A stretch of 64,000 nt of DNA from Eledone cirrhosa (GCA_964016885.1 OZ024743.1:177832427-177896426); one strand, 5' to 3'. Positions 1-11,493 are shown, numbered from the stretch's first letter. Made by a program: numbers and translations. Notes: generated by a model from the sequence alone, not told the origin.

Positions 1-1270
1 ATTCAATTGTTTCGTTAACTAGCTTTGGGAGAAAGAGAGAGAGAGAGAGGCGGGGTCTGTGCCCATGACTTTTGTATATCTTCTGAAATTGATCAGAATT
101 AAGTTTTTGCTGATTAGTTTAAATTATTCAGCATGGAAACACTTCCATAATGGATGATTTATGGGAGTGGGGTATTGTTAAATCTGACTAGTAGAACACA
201 ATATATATATGATGAGAGGAGAAGAAACAATGTACCAGGAATTCGTGAGTGGATGCAGTTAAGGACCGAAACACTCGGTTGAAGGGAGTTTCTTCGCTGA
301 ATACCTTCTGCTGTTTAGCTCTTCTGAGGGTTTATTTTACCCCTGATAGCTATAGAAATGTGAGCCAGAGCTTGAAACGTGTCTCTCAGTGACATCCATG
401 TCTCTCTAACAGTATACTGTTAGAGATGAGTATACGATGAGTTGATGTAATGTTTTAGTTTCACACAAAACCAATAAAGTAAATGGACAGTTGCAATAAA
501 AATAAATCAGATTTTTTATTGAGCTGCTGTCCTCTAGGACCCTGTCTTAAACAGTTTGATATCAGTACATGTATTAGTTTATTATTTATTATTGATCTCT
601 ATTTCCTCAAGTGCTAAAAGCAAGAGAATACGTGCATACACACACAATTGAACATTACAGAAATAATTATCATATTACTTCCACCATAAACTCGTAATTT
701 TAATACACACACATCTTCGCCTGCTTGATATGCTTGTAAACCTATGTTATTTTATGTGATACCTTTGCCATGCAGTAATTATATATGCCTAGTACCATTG
801 CTTGTTTCCTACATAACTGTCCTGTATATGCCTAACACATTTGTACTCTCTATACGCTTGCATATGTACTGCTACTGTCCTCGTTTTACGAGTAAATTTC
901 TTCCTAATGCCTATTTAATTATTATACTATTCTCTTGTAATCTCTATCACATCCATTCCACTCTGTAAATACGAAAATGTTGATGACAACGTTAATATCC
1001 ATGTATCTATATGATTGTTCAGTTGGATAGGAAGTTAATTATATATCCAAACTTTGCTGGTGCTCCGATGATCCCAAACAAAAGTTTGGAAGAAACGATT
1101 GTCAGCACTAACATGATTTGAACATAGTTTGATTATTGTGTAATTTATATTCCTGCTCTGTAAAACAGGTGATGTATTTACATTGAGCTATTCTTCTTAC
1201 TGGTAATAAGGTAGTAATGAATTACTGACCTTTCCTGTTTATAGTTGTATATAGTGTATATATAACTATA
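1..1270. other. AT-rich non-coding stretch
   Basis: I see no recognisable gene or repeat family here. There is a short GA run near 33-50 and scattered AT-rich sequence. The one open frame around 744-968 is short, hydrophobic and matches nothing I recognise, so I do not call it. Confidence 0.5.
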
Positions 1271-1272
1271 AA

Positions 1273-1278
1273 TAATAT

Positions 1279-1336
<58 letters not shown>
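1273..1336. repeat. (TA)n microsatellite
   Basis: Nearly pure alternating TA directly abuts the 5' edge of the LINE fragment that follows. Confidence 0.9.
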
Positions 1337-1337
<1 letters not shown>

Positions 1338-1341
<4 letters not shown>

Positions 1342-3597
1342 CAGTGCCATTCTAGTAACATATTTTTGATGGGAGACATTACTCCACCCTGTGTTGATTG
1401 GTCTAGAAACAGTTTGAAACCAGGCTCTCCAACCTCAACCACTGACAAAGAAGCAGTCGAGTCACTTCTCGATCGACTTTATGAATGAGTTTTTCTTGTC
1501 CCAGCTTGTCGTTGCACCAACAAGGCATAAGAAGAACATTTTGGACCTAGTGTTTAGTAACCACACTAACACTATACATAATATTACAGAAGAAAAAACC
1601 CTTCTCTCAGACCATGACATGGTTCTTTGTAACCTCAGATTCCGCCAGCCGAAAGCTAATCCTAGGGACCACTTTCCAGCCCACCCATTTGATAACATGG
1701 ATTTCTATAATGCCATCTGGGATGCAATCATGAACGAGCTATCATGTGTTGAGTGGTCTTTTACACACGCACTCATTTCCACCAACATCAAAACATCTTG
1801 GCAGATCTTTGTAGACAATGTCACAAATATATGTGTAAAACACACCCCACCAAAATCTGTGAACAAAACTAAGTGCAGTATCCCACAAAACAGAAAAACT
1901 ATTATCAGAAAAATAAAAAGAATAAACAAAAAAATTAAAACACTAAAATACTAGCAACAGCAACACACACATTCGATGGCTATCACCCTGCTTGAATCAA
2001 ATAAATATAACCTCCAGCAATGCATGAAGTCCATCACCAATAACCAAAGAACAACGGAACAGAGGTGGGCCATTGAGAAAATCAAGCTCAACCCCAAAGT
2101 GATCTTTTCATTTGCGTAAAAAGATAAGGTCACTGTCTCCACTGTTGGCCCTCTAGTTGATGAGAATGGCACACTCCAAGATAATGCCAAAACCATGGGC
2201 GAGATACTGCAGAAACAATACTGCTCTGTTTTCAGCAATCCTGATATGGCCGATCTGGGATGTATCAGTGATGTTAATCCCCAACACACTATATCAGACA
2301 TAACGTTTGGCGCCCCTGATGTCTTAGAGGCAATAAACGAAATTAAACACAATTCAGCAGTAGGCCCTGAGCGGTTCCCTGCTTGTGTCCTGAAGGTGTG
2401 TCGACACTAACTTGCGTCTCCTCTTGCTAATCTGTGGAGGAACTCACAGGATACTTGCTATTTTGCTGGAAACTTTCTGTCGCAGTCAGTTGTCCCAGTT
2501 TTCAAAAAGAGAAATAAATCACTTGCAGTGAACTACCGTCCGATCTCACTCACCTCTCCTATCATCAAAGTATTTGAGAGTGTGGTGAGATCACGAATAA
2601 CCTAATTTCTCGAAACCAATGGCTTGCTGAACTCCAGCCAACATTGGTTCCGTAATAGAAGGGACTGCCTACGCAGCTGCTGCATCACTTTGACGATGTT
2701 TTGAGAGCCTTGGGAGACGGCTCCAACACTGATGTCTTCTACCTTGATCTCAGCAAGGCCTTTGACAGGGTTGATCATACGATTCTATTCGAAAATCTAT
2801 CGAATATTGGTATTCCTGGAAGGTTACTACAGTGGGTCAAATGTTTCCTGACAGGCAGAATCCAACATGTTGTAGTCGAAGGAGTAAAATCAATCCCAGC
2901 CAAAGTCAGCATTGGCGTCCCACAAGACACTGTGTTTGGTCCACTTCTTTTCATCATCTACATTAATCACATTACTGACATCATCAAGCACAACAATATA
3001 AGAATCTTCGCAGATGATTCCAAGTTCCAAAGGTCATCAATGAGGTGGGTGACCGGACTTGCCTTCAGTCAGACCTACTGGCTGTTATCCAATGGGCAGA
3101 AAAGAACAATATGCTGTTGAATGAGGATAAGCTCTAGTTAATCCACGTTGAGAAAAAGGATGTCCTGAAATTCCCATAATCTCTTCCTTCAGGTGAAACT
3201 CTCGTGGCAGCCAACAGCATCAGAGACCTGGGAGTTATTGTGGACAGCAACATAAGCTGGGCCACTCATATAAACAGCAAAGTTGACATGGCCCGCAGAA
3301 TGTGTTCCTGGATTCTCAGAACCTTCCAGTCGAGAGATATTCATACTGTTATCCTTCTTTTCTCCACTTTTGCCCGACCCCACCTTGAATACTGTTGTCC
3401 ACACAAAACAAAGTACCATGAAAGTTGAAGCACCCCAAAGATCAATTACAAAAAAGATAGATGGTATGAAGGCCTTCACTATTGGAGTCGATTAGAAAAG
3501 CTCCACCTTTATTCTCTGAAGCGTGAACGCTACATTATCAGCAAATCTAGGTGTCGAACCGGCCGCAGTTCAACCGTCCGGGTCCTGACTCATTTCC
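1338..3597 (+). pseudogene. Decayed CR1/Jockey-type LINE ORF2 (endonuclease end to reverse transcriptase)
   Basis: The conceptual translation runs through several frames broken by stops and frameshifts. From about 1360 it reads LMGDITPPCVDW. From 1481 it reads FLSQLVVAPTRHKKNILDLV and reaches a SDHDMV motif, the C-terminal endonuclease signature of Jockey/CR1-like LINEs. Reverse transcriptase blocks follow: NYRPISLTSP near 2530, DLSKAFDRVDH near 2750, GVPQ near 2915 and the catalytic block as FADD near 3007-3018. The C-terminal part continues with RDLGVIVDSNISW near 3220 and a LYSLKRERY tail near 3510. Order and spacing match a LINE ORF2. The start of the endonuclease is missing, and TA microsatellites lie on both sides. 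It cannot encode a functional protein. Family placement (CR1/Jockey group) is from motif resemblance only. Confidence 0.85.
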
Positions 3598-3598
3598 G

Positions 3599-3640
3599 AT
3601 ATATATAAATATATATAGATATATATATATATATATGAAT
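3599..3640. repeat. (TA)n-rich microsatellite
   Basis: Imperfect TA repeats directly follow the LINE remnant. Confidence 0.7.
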
Positions 3641-3649
3641 GTATATACA

Positions 3650-3723
3650 GTGTATTTGGCAATACACTGTATGGTTAATTAAAAGCATTTTGAAAACTTT
3701 ACGCTATTGTTTTAAAGTAGTGA
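3650..3723 (+). repeat. Partial copy of the 316-bp dispersed repeat
   Basis: The segment containing GGTTAATTAAAAGCATTTTG and GCTATTGTTTTAAAGTAGTG closely matches the opening of the units tandemly repeated at 53409-54237. Here the copy is cut off by a TA tract. Confidence 0.75.
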
Positions 3724-3795
3724 CTATATATATATATATATATATATACAGAGAGAGAGAGAGAGATAGGGGGGAGGGGGGGGGGGGGGGGGAGA
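3724..3795. repeat. Compound microsatellite (TA)n-(GA)n-poly(G)
   Basis: TA repeats pass into GA repeats and then a G-run of about 18 bases. Confidence 0.9.
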
Positions 3796-3904
3796 GAAAT
3801 AAACACAGTAAATTCTGCGTCTAAATTGCAGGTTATCAATATGAGTTAATAACTCTATATTTTATTTGTGTGTATATATATATAACTTTAACTTTGATAG
3901 GTTT

Positions 3905-4205
3905 CGGCCAGTATTTCAAACCAGGATTTGGGCACCATGGCTCACTCAAGTAGAGAGTTATTCTTTACAGAGGCATATCCGGGTGTAGGAGGTTTTCCGG
4001 AATATCTTGAAGGAATTTGTCCAAAGACATCTTGAACTTCATGGGGTATGTTTCTATTTTAATGTTTTTTGGTGTAATGTTAAAGAGAGCGGGGGCAATT
4101 GAGGTGAAATAATTGTGCCGTATTGTTGTTATGAGATGCGAGTGAGATTTTTGTCGTGGGCGGATAGCACGGGGCCCAAGCCTTGGGTGTACCTTACAGG
4201 TGATG
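3905..4205 (-). pseudogene. C-terminal tail of a CR1/L2-group LINE ORF2
   Basis: On the minus strand the translation reads APALFNITPKNIKIET and then FKMSLDKFLQDIPEN. After one frameshift it continues PPTPGYASVKNNSLLE. This matches the typical end of CR1/L2/Jockey-group reverse transcriptases (LFN-LP--IR, F-R-LDKFL--IPD-P--PGY, -NSLL). Only the last hundred or so residues are present. It lies opposite in orientation to the LINE remnant at 1338-3597 and is therefore a separate insertion. Confidence 0.75.
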
Positions 4206-4228
4206 CCAATATCATCTGGGCATCAATG

Positions 4229-4323
4229 ATGGAATATTTTCCTATTACCCACTCTACTACCCTAAGTATCGAGTACTCTGGGGAGTTATGGTGTCCACCT
4301 GGTTACTTACCACACTTCCTTCG

Positions 4324-4396
<73 letters not shown>
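4229..4396. repeat. Conserved repeat end plus long (TA)n tract
   Basis: The segment from TTTTCCTATTACCCACTCTA through GTACTCTGGGGAGTTATGG to CTTCGTTATATATA reappears at about 60829-60925, next to a foldback. Here it runs into about 75 bp of TA. This suggests a shared element end that inserts next to TA. Confidence 0.75.
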
Positions 4397-4400
<4 letters not shown>

Positions 4401-4719
4401 TATAAAGAGAGAGATGGGGGAGAGAGGGGGAGAGAGAGAGAAGGCGAAATTGGAAATAGCACGGAAAATATATTTAAGGGTCTGTTTTTCTTTCTTCATC
4501 TTTCTTTGATTCGTCAAAGTAACATTATTGGAAAAATGAGAGGGCAATTCTTTTAAAAAAGAGTTTTATAATGTATATAAAGAATGTAAAGTATAACCGC
4601 TTTCGATGTATTAGTAAAATTCATTTTATCAAATGTTGGATATTTATCAAGGTAATCAAAAACTTTATTCAGTCAAAATCATATATTACGACGAATGTTT
4701 CCACAAATCGACTACATTA

Positions 4720-4934
4720 ATTAATCACATAATTGGTGGATTGGCAGTATCGGTAGAGGGTCGGACGCCATGCTTTCTAGCATAGTTACGTCCCTTTACG
4801 ATCTGAGTTCAAATCCCGCCGAGGTTGACTTTGCCTTTCATCCTTACGGGGTCGATAAAATAAAGTACCAGTGAGGCACTGGGTAGTTGCTGGCCTTGTG
4901 CCTAAAGTAGAAACAATTAATTAATCACATAATT
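4720..4934 (+). mobile_element. tRNA-derived SINE (cephalopod type) with target duplication
   Basis: The body at about 4735-4919 has the head GGATTGGCAGTATCGG, a B-box-like GTTCAAATCCCGCC, the conserved TTTGCCTTTCATCCTTACGG and GTCGATAAAATAAAGTACC, and the tail AGTAGAAACAATT. The 15-bp duplication ATTAATCACATAATT flanks it at 4720-4734 and 4920-4934, so this is a full-length insertion. There is no coding capacity. Octopus genomes are known to carry tRNA-derived SINEs. Assignment to a named family would need a database comparison. Confidence 0.9.
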
Positions 4935-4935
4935 A

Positions 4936-5289
4936 ATGATATCGTTGATGGGACATAAACGTCTTTCGGTATCTCATTAGAAAACAGAATTATTTACATG
5001 AATCAATTGGTCCATTATGTTATTACACAAGCAAGCGTTCAAGTAAAAATGAGGAAAACAAAATAAAGAACAAGTTAAACAACCTAGGTAAGGTATGTGA
5101 CAAAAAAGGGAGGTAAATATAAGTATTGTGAAGGACGTAAGTTATACAGTGAACTTGTTTGAGAGAGAGCAGACATTATACAAAATGACATGTCGAGACA
5201 CAAACGCAGAACAAAGATACGTATGTTATTGTTGCTCCTTATAGTGTAAGAGATGTTTATGGATATTTCCATTACTCCCCCGTGTCATG
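4936..5289. other. No recognised feature
   Basis: AT-rich sequence in which I find no repeat or coding similarity. Confidence 0.4.
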
Positions 5290-5392
5290 CTCCACACAAC
5301 GCAACATCTCGTCTTGGAATCTAACTCACAACCTCACTATTGTAAGCCTCATACTCTAACCACTAAACCATGCGCCTTCACATAAAAGCAAT
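5290..5392 (-). mobile_element. Fragment of a second tRNA-like SINE family
   Basis: On the minus strand it reads GGTTTAGTGGTTAGAGTATG (A-box-like) and then GGTTGTGAGTTAGATTCC (B-box-like). This is the same head as the element at 58226-58400. Only the tRNA-like part is present. Confidence 0.6.
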
Positions 5393-5559
5393 ATAAACAC
5401 CATAAAAACCTATGTGGAATTAAACTATCGCCTTTGTAAGATTGCACCACTTTAGTCATAGTGCCACAGAGACTGAGGAAAGATGAAGACAGTAAAGAAA
5501 CGGATCGGTAGCGAACAGAACAAAACTCTTTAGTTTCACCCATATTTACCTTTTCATGC

Positions 5560-5700
5560 CATGTATACAACCGAGATCGAATCTACCTTTAATGCTTCTC
5601 CCGTCGAAAAAGTAGTACTAGTGAAGAGCTGGGGTCGATTAAATCGATTAATCCCTCTTCAAAATTGTGCAGACTGGTACCTATATCAAGAATATTGCTT
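5560..5700 (+). mobile_element. Degenerate SINE fragment
   Basis: It holds eroded counterparts of the SINE body, including GGGTCGATTAAATCGATTAA and a short tail with TTGTGC. The head is unrecognisable. Confidence 0.5.
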
Positions 5701-5741
5701 TCCACTGGAGGCTCTTCCCTAGTGGTATTTGTGATGGAATT

Positions 5742-5941
5742 ACGATCATAATTGCTTCTACTTTTGGCACAAGGCCAGCAATTATCCCAGTGTATTACTG
5801 GTACTTTATTTTATCGACCTCGTAAGGATGAAAGGCAAAGTTAACCTCGGCGGGATTTGAACTCAGAATGGCAAGAGCCGTAACTCTATGCGTCAAAGCA
5901 TTGCGTCCGACCCTCTACCGATACTGCCAAACGATCATAAT
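5742..5941 (-). mobile_element. tRNA-derived SINE with target duplication
   Basis: This is the reverse complement of the main SINE: tail GCTTCTACTTTTGGCACAAG, body GGTACTTTATTTTATCGACC, head ending CTACCGATACTGCCAA. The flanking duplication ACGATCATAAT lies at 5742-5752 and 5931-5941. Confidence 0.9.
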
Positions 5942-6182
5942 GTCGTGGGTTTGATGCCTCAACTGGGTTGTGTGTTGTGTTCTTGAGCAAAACACTTTAT
6001 TTCAAGTTGCCCCAGTAAACTCAGCTGAAAATGAATACCAGCAATAGCTGGAGCTCTTACTCTGTAATGGACTGGCGACCTGTTCAGGAGGGGAGACTTT
6101 TACTCTCAGTCACTTCACGCCACAGAAGCCGGGATAAGCACCGGCCTGATGAGCCTTCTGGTTTAATACAGACTTTAGACTG
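5942..6182 (+). mobile_element. Second-family SINE, 3' body
   Basis: The sequence GAGCAAAACACTTTATTTCA followed by CCCAGTAAACTCAGCTGAA and CCGGGATAAGCACCGGCCTG aligns with the copy at 16115-16400. Upstream GTGGGTTTGATGCC may be a decayed B box. Confidence 0.65.
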
Positions 6183-6389
6183 GTAAATAAATTTCTAATG
6201 CCTTATGTAGGGAAGTCAGTATGTAGGGCAATTCCCATGGCCCTTCTCTAGGGGAACCCAAGACAGGTGAGAGAGGAAAGGGAGGAAACAGCAGTCAATT
6301 GACAAGATCCCAGACCTCATTCACTTACCGAATAGGTGGAACTGGTCACATATGACTAAGGACATTTGTGATATTTCCATTGCTGATAC
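6183..6389. other. No recognised feature
   Basis: I can assign nothing here. Confidence 0.3.
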
Positions 6390-6482
6390 TGGCTACCAGA
6401 TGCAACTCGTAGCAGATAGAGCAACGTGAAATAAAATGTCTTTCTCAAGGACATTACACATCGCCTGGTCCGAGAATCGGTG
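6390..6482 (-). mobile_element. Second-family SINE fragment
   Basis: On the minus strand it contains ACCAGGCGATGTGTAATG and CCTTGAGAAAGACATTTTAT, matching the element at 58226-58400. Confidence 0.6.
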
Positions 6483-7378
6483 TGAGAGGAAGTTAGTCTT
6501 AAACAAGAGCAGTTGATGATGTCATGAAATTAAAATTACATCAGTAAAGAAATAAAAAATAAAGATTGAATCTGTTTACATGGAGGATGATAACATTTCT
6601 AATTTATATTGTTAGTCTTTGTTTAGTTTACTCATAAAAGAAAATTACATTTTTCTTTTAGCCAAATCTTTATTCATTTTCACATATTTCACTGCCTCTA
6701 ACTTCTCGTTTGTCAGGAGTAAAAATCAGATGAAATCAAATTAAATTTACCATGAAATTATTTCTTTCTTTGCTTTCTTTAAGTTTTTCTCCATTGTATA
6801 ATTTTTTGTAAAATTATATCATTTTTTTTTTAAATTAGAAATTTAAACTAAGTAAAATACATCATTTGGTCCGTTATATGTTGTCTCTTTACTTTACTGT
6901 TAGCATCGTCATCGTTGTTGATGTTGTTACAATAGCTGTGGTTCATTATGTCTGATGTTCATGTTGTTGTTGTTACTATTACTGTCATAGTTGTTACTGC
7001 ATGGGTTTTCTTTTAAATAAATGACAAAGACAAAGAACAATATTAAAGATTAATCTTTTTGTTGTTGTTGTTGTTGTCTCATAATATATATTATACGCTT
7101 TCACCATTTTCTTACTGCTGTTTTGCTATTGTTGCTGTTGGCTGGTGTGTGTGTTTTCAGATGTTGTTTCTAATTTCTTATTCCGAAGATTAATTTGTCA
7201 TGAGAATTTGAGGAAAAAATTTCCTGTGATATCTTCTGATTCCATTTCCAGAGAGAGATACTCGGCAGATAATTTCGTTCATCATACCCAGAAGAATATT
7301 GAGAAAATAATTAAAATGGCGGGCGGTAGAAAACAATATATCTTGTTTTCCCCCCAAAACAAAAGTAGAAATTTACTC
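6483..7378. other. AT-rich region, no gene found
   Basis: It includes a TTG triplet run near 7058-7076 and otherwise nothing I can classify. Confidence 0.4.
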
Positions 7379-7451
7379 GTATGTATGTATGTATGTATGT
7401 ATGTATGTATGTATGTATGTATGTATGTATGTATGTATGTATGTATGTATG
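7379..7451. repeat. (TATG)n microsatellite
   Basis: An almost perfect tetranucleotide array of about 18 units. Confidence 0.95.
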
Positions 7452-7550
7452 GGAGAGATGACCCCTTAGCCTTTGTCAAGGCAGAATTCTAGGAGAAGGA
7501 AAACTCTGATATAACACCTGCAACCCTGATGGTATCCAATGATGTTGACT

Positions 7551-7860
7551 TGTTCTTCTTTTTGGTAAATATCATCTTGGTTAAGAGAGTGGGACTGGCT
7601 TTGTGCAGTACCTTTGCTCACTATAAAAGCTTCACGGCACAGGCATTGCTTTATATCTGGAGATCTCTCTGCACTTGTCATCACATGGTACCATGGGCCC
7701 AGCACTATGTGTCAATAATTGTCACAAGTGTAGTGTTTGTACCAGAGTTTGCAAGTCGCTGGCTGGACTAAAAAGTCACACTCGTTCAGCGTATCGGTAG
7801 GGGTTCTTCTACATGGATATAAAGTAGTGGCCGTACTCGAAAACGAGTTGGCAGCCACCA
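7551..7860. repeat. 310-bp dispersed repeat, copy A
   Basis: This block is repeated at 10874-11183 with about ten substitutions by eye and no length change. Both copies end in GGCAGCCACCATG and are followed by TATG repeats. Diverged relatives lie at about 9690-9930 and 11290-11480. On the minus strand both good copies read the same short phrase WYHVMTSAERSPDIKQCLC, so it may derive from a coding repeat, but I do not recognise the protein. Confidence 0.85.
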
Positions 7861-7882
7861 TGTATGTATGTATGTATGTATG
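7861..7882. repeat. Short (TATG)n array after copy A
   Basis: Tetranucleotide repeat at the 3' boundary of the 310-bp block. Confidence 0.8.
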
Positions 7883-8132
7883 TTCTTTTGGTTTTATAAT
7901 TTCACAAAGTTTTACCAATAGAGAGAGAATCGGCTTCTAACATAGACACAAGACTCTCTCATTGGAATTTACACATCAACTAGGTAGATATGTATGTCTG
8001 CATGCATGTGTAGATATGGATGTTATTGTATCTGTGGATGTGAATGTCTTGAGTTGTATGTGTGCATGTGTATTTGCTTTGCATCTGTACATGTGTATAT
8101 GCAGTTATTAAATGCAAAATTTCTGGAATGTT
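7883..8132. other. No gene found
   Basis: TG- and TATG-like low-complexity sequence near 7990-8100. Nothing else is recognisable. Confidence 0.4.
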
Positions 8133-9325
8133 TTACATATTTTTTACTGTTCCATTAATGGATTGTACTTGTAATTTCCTAACTAGTTGTGTTCTTTCTG
8201 TTCCTGTGAAGCCTAGCTTCTCAAGATTTGTATTGAGGCAGTTACTAACATATCCCAGTTCCCCAACAATCACAGGCATAAATCTGAAGGTGTAATCAGG
8301 GTGGAGTATCTGCAGATTTCTCATCAGTTTTGCATAAATATTCTCCTTTTCACTAATCTTTGATATTATATTGGCATCTGCTGGGCAGCTAATTTCCACT
8401 ACTGTGCATGCTTTCTTCTCCCTGTCCCATATCATAATATCTGGTCTGTTATGTCTGCATTTTATTGGGGTTTTTACTGGAACATTCCACCAGTACTCTT
8501 TCATATTATATACATGGATGTCTTCCACATTTCTGTAGCTTTTAACGTGTTTATTATCAGGGCTATCTTTTTTACGAACTGCATTGTACAGTTTTTGGCC
8601 ACTACATCATGCCTCATAAATAAATAGTACCGTGATGACATCTGTGGACAGCTGCTGATGACATGGGTGATATCCTCGATGTTAGTTCTGCAGAGTCTGC
8701 ACTTGTTATCACATCTAGGTGTTTTGCCTGCATCCCTATCTCTTTTGTGAATTAAGTATTTCATGTTAATCTCCTGTTCTTGGATTGCAAAAGCGTATCC
8801 TTCAAAGTTGGACCCAATATAGCGGTTGTTGGTCCAAGATAGACTACTTTCCTTATCTATATTACTCTCACTCTGGAGCTTCCTGGCAACATATCCATGC
8901 ATGATTTTTTGCTGATAAGCATGCAGTTTTTCATCCATGGATTCACTGCGATACTGCTGAGCGACGTCTCTGGGTGTGAGTGTTTGATTATCTCACAGGG
9001 AATATCACTAGAGGAGTTCCTTCCCAACTCTCATGATCTTATCTGTTTCATGCAGATAGATTTGCTCGAGAAACGGGCTCCTACGCTTCGAGGTTCGTAG
9101 ATGTCGGAAAGATATGATGCGACATTCAAATGTTGTCTGGACTGATGTTAGGCCTCTGCCTCCTTGCTTACGTTTCAAGTAAAGGCTATCTATGTCACTG
9201 TTGATGTGGAAGTTTCCGGAATTGTTTAGTATTTTTCGACTTCCAACATCAACTGCTCGGATTTCGTCTATCGTCCAATTGAGTATTCCAAACGTTGGTG
9301 TTAGGACAGGCATAGCAAACCCATT

Positions 9326-9332
<7 letters not shown>
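8133..9332 (-). pseudogene. 3' end of a LINE with a restriction-like endonuclease (R2/R4/Dong type)
   Basis: Read on the minus strand, the upstream part (about 9332-9008) holds LNWTIDEIRAVDVGSRK and LKRKQGGRGL, typical of the region after the reverse transcriptase in these elements. The next frame (8938-8501) holds CRLCRTNIEDITHVISSC, a CCHC zinc finger. The last frame (8528-8133) holds RPDIMIWD and then VVEISCPAD, the PD-(D/E)xK-like catalytic core of the restriction-like endonuclease. That domain order (RT end, CCHC, endonuclease) is diagnostic of the R2/R4/NeSL group, in which the endonuclease lies after the RT. The frame changes between the three parts show it is dead. The RT itself is absent, and the fragment is cut by a TA tract at 9333. 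The clade within the group is uncertain. Confidence 0.8.
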
Positions 9333-9416
<84 letters not shown>

Positions 9417-9460
9417 ATGTATGGGTGGATGGATGAATGGATGTATATATGTATGTAAGT
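9333..9460. repeat. (TA)n-(TG)n-(TATG/GGAT)n compound microsatellite
   Basis: Alternating TA passes into TG and then into TATG- and GGATGGAT-like repeats. Confidence 0.9.
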
Positions 9461-9689
9461 ATGTAGCTTGGTGAGGAGGGTGATATTCGGATACCTTGCG
9501 GGATGAAATACAAAACCCAGCAAAGGGCGGAGGAACTCATCAAGTCAATGGCCATTCAAATAGTAGTTTGTTTTTTGTTGTTGTTTTTTTTTTGTTTTTG
9601 TTTTTTTCTCCAGGCAGTGAAAAGCCCCAGTTGTCACAACACCTTTCTAAGAGAGGGAAACTCTAAAAAAAAACGTGCGGCTTCGGAAA

Positions 9690-9935
9690 CATCCGATGAT
9701 GTTGACCAGTTCACGTTTTCGGGGAGTGTTTGCGATGCTCAGAGAGTGGGATTGGTCGAGTGCAAGGTCTTTCCCCACTTAAAGAACCTTCAAAGCACAG
9801 GCATTGCTTGTTGAGGATCAGTTACAGTGTCGTGTAGCTGGCCATAGCCTAAACGTGCACCAAACTCTATAATCTGACAAGCGATTGCAATACTCTTAGC
9901 AGAGTTTGCAGCCATCGTGTATGTATGGATGGATG
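9690..9935. repeat. Diverged relative of the 310-bp repeat
   Basis: It shares GAGAGTGGGATTGG, CACAGGCATTGCTT and GCAGCCATCGTGTATGTATG in the same order as copies A and B, but the interior has diverged. Confidence 0.6.
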
Positions 9936-10341
9936 AATAGATGGATGGATATTTATATGTACTAGTAGAAAAACCACTCTTCGGGTGGTTTTTCTGCTGG
10001 CATGTATAGTGTGTATATTGATATTATACGCAGGTATATATGCATGTAGATATGATCAAATAAAATCGTAATTGACAATATCCACAGAAATTGAACGAAG
10101 ACTGCGTTACACTGTCTTATGTAATCAGTAATGTAATCCATGATACATTAAAAAGGACGGTATTATATATAAACTGCATTGGGAGAAAATTAGTGACAGA
10201 AAATTAGTATGTTTATTTAAAGGATGGCCAACCGGAGGTGTTGACATTTCAAAAATTTTAAAGAAGTAAATCTTTAAATAAACAAAATATATTTAATCAA
10301 CAGCCACGAAATTTAGTAGATAAATTATGTAATATTCATTC
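9936..10341. other. No gene found
   Basis: It contains a short palindrome near 9967-9997 (AAACCACTCTTCGGGTGGTTT), an 8-bp stem or so. No coding similarity. Confidence 0.4.
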
Positions 10342-10553
10342 ATTATTTAACCAAAGTGGATTGGCAGTATCGGTAAGGGTCGGACGCCATGCTTTGAAGC
10401 ATAGAGTTACCTCCCTTTATGATCTGAGTTCAAATCCCGCCGAGGTTAACTTTGCCTTTCATCCTTACGGGGTCGATAAAATAAAGTACCAGTAATGCAC
10501 TGGAATAATTGCTGGCCTTGTGCCAAAAGTAGAAACAATTATTTAACCAAAGT
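10342..10553 (+). mobile_element. tRNA-derived SINE with 16-bp target duplication
   Basis: Full body from GGATTGGCAGTATCGG to AAAAGTAGAAACA. The flanks ATTATTTAACCAAAGT at 10342-10357 and 10538-10553 are identical, which argues for a fairly recent insertion. Confidence 0.92.
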
Positions 10554-10638
10554 AATCTAACTTATTTTACTAATGGGATAACAAATTATAAACCGTACGC
10601 AGTCCCGCGCTCCTTACTGTATTATAGTTTAGATATAT

Positions 10639-10873
10639 GTATGAATGTATATATGTATATATATGTATGGATGACTGGTTGTGTGTGTGAGACATATGTA
10701 TGTGTGTGTGTGTGTGTACATGTACGTCTGCGCATATGTAGTTATTTACGTATGTATGAATGTATGTATGCATGTATGTGTGTATGTATATATATGTATG
10801 TCTGTATGTATGTATATTTGTGTATGTATGTATGTGGGTATGTGTATGTATGCATGTATGTATGTATGTATGT
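10639..10873. repeat. TATG/TGTG-rich low-complexity tract
   Basis: Imperfect TATG and TG repeats lead up to copy B of the 310-bp block. All open frames through this tract are translations of the repeat. Confidence 0.85.
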
Positions 10874-11183
10874 TGTTCTTCTTTTTGGTAAATATCATCT
10901 TGGTTAAGAGAGTGGGACTGGCTTTGTGCAGTGCCTTTGCTCACTATAAAAGCTTCACAGCACAGGCATTGCTTTATATCTGGAGATCTCTCTGCACTTG
11001 TCATCACATGGTACCATGGGCCCTGCACTATGTGTCAATAATGGTCACAAGTGTAGTCTTTGTACCAGAGTTTTCAAGTCGCTGACTGGACTAAAAAGTC
11101 ACATTCGTTCAGCGCATCGGTAGGGGTTCTCCTACATGGATATAAAGTAGTGGCCGTACTCGAAAACGAGTTGGCAGCCACCA
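10874..11183. repeat. 310-bp dispersed repeat, copy B
   Basis: Same length and nearly the same sequence as 7551-7860. It is flanked by TATG arrays on both sides. Confidence 0.85.
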
Positions 11184-11289
11184 TGTATGTATGTACATGT
11201 ATGTATATATGTATGAATGTATGTATGTATGTATCTATATATCTATCTATCTATAACCTACGGCTCAGTAGTTACTGGTGATGTTTATC

Positions 11290-11482
11290 TTTTCGTCTTT
11301 TCGGATTATAGCTACTGTCACCCAGAGAGTGGGATTGGCTCAGTGCACAGTATTTCCTCACTTTTAAACAAATCTTCACGCACAGGCATTGTATGATAGA
11401 ATTAATTGATAATTATTAATTATGTTATATCGTACAATGTCCATACTCGATAACGAGGGGGCAGCCATCATCATCTATCTAT
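11290..11482. repeat. Diverged relative of the 310-bp repeat
   Basis: GAGAGTGGGATTGGCTCAGTG, CACAGGCATTGTATGATAGA and GATAACGAGGGGGCAGCCAT keep the order of copies A and B. The middle carries an unrelated AT-rich insert. Confidence 0.55.
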
Positions 11483-11493
11483 GTATTTAGCTA

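Noticed and set aside
4115..4547. Tyr-Ile-rich open frames, and similar ones at 51108, 58632 and 63635
   Set aside because: They are translations of TA repeats joined to short random flanks.
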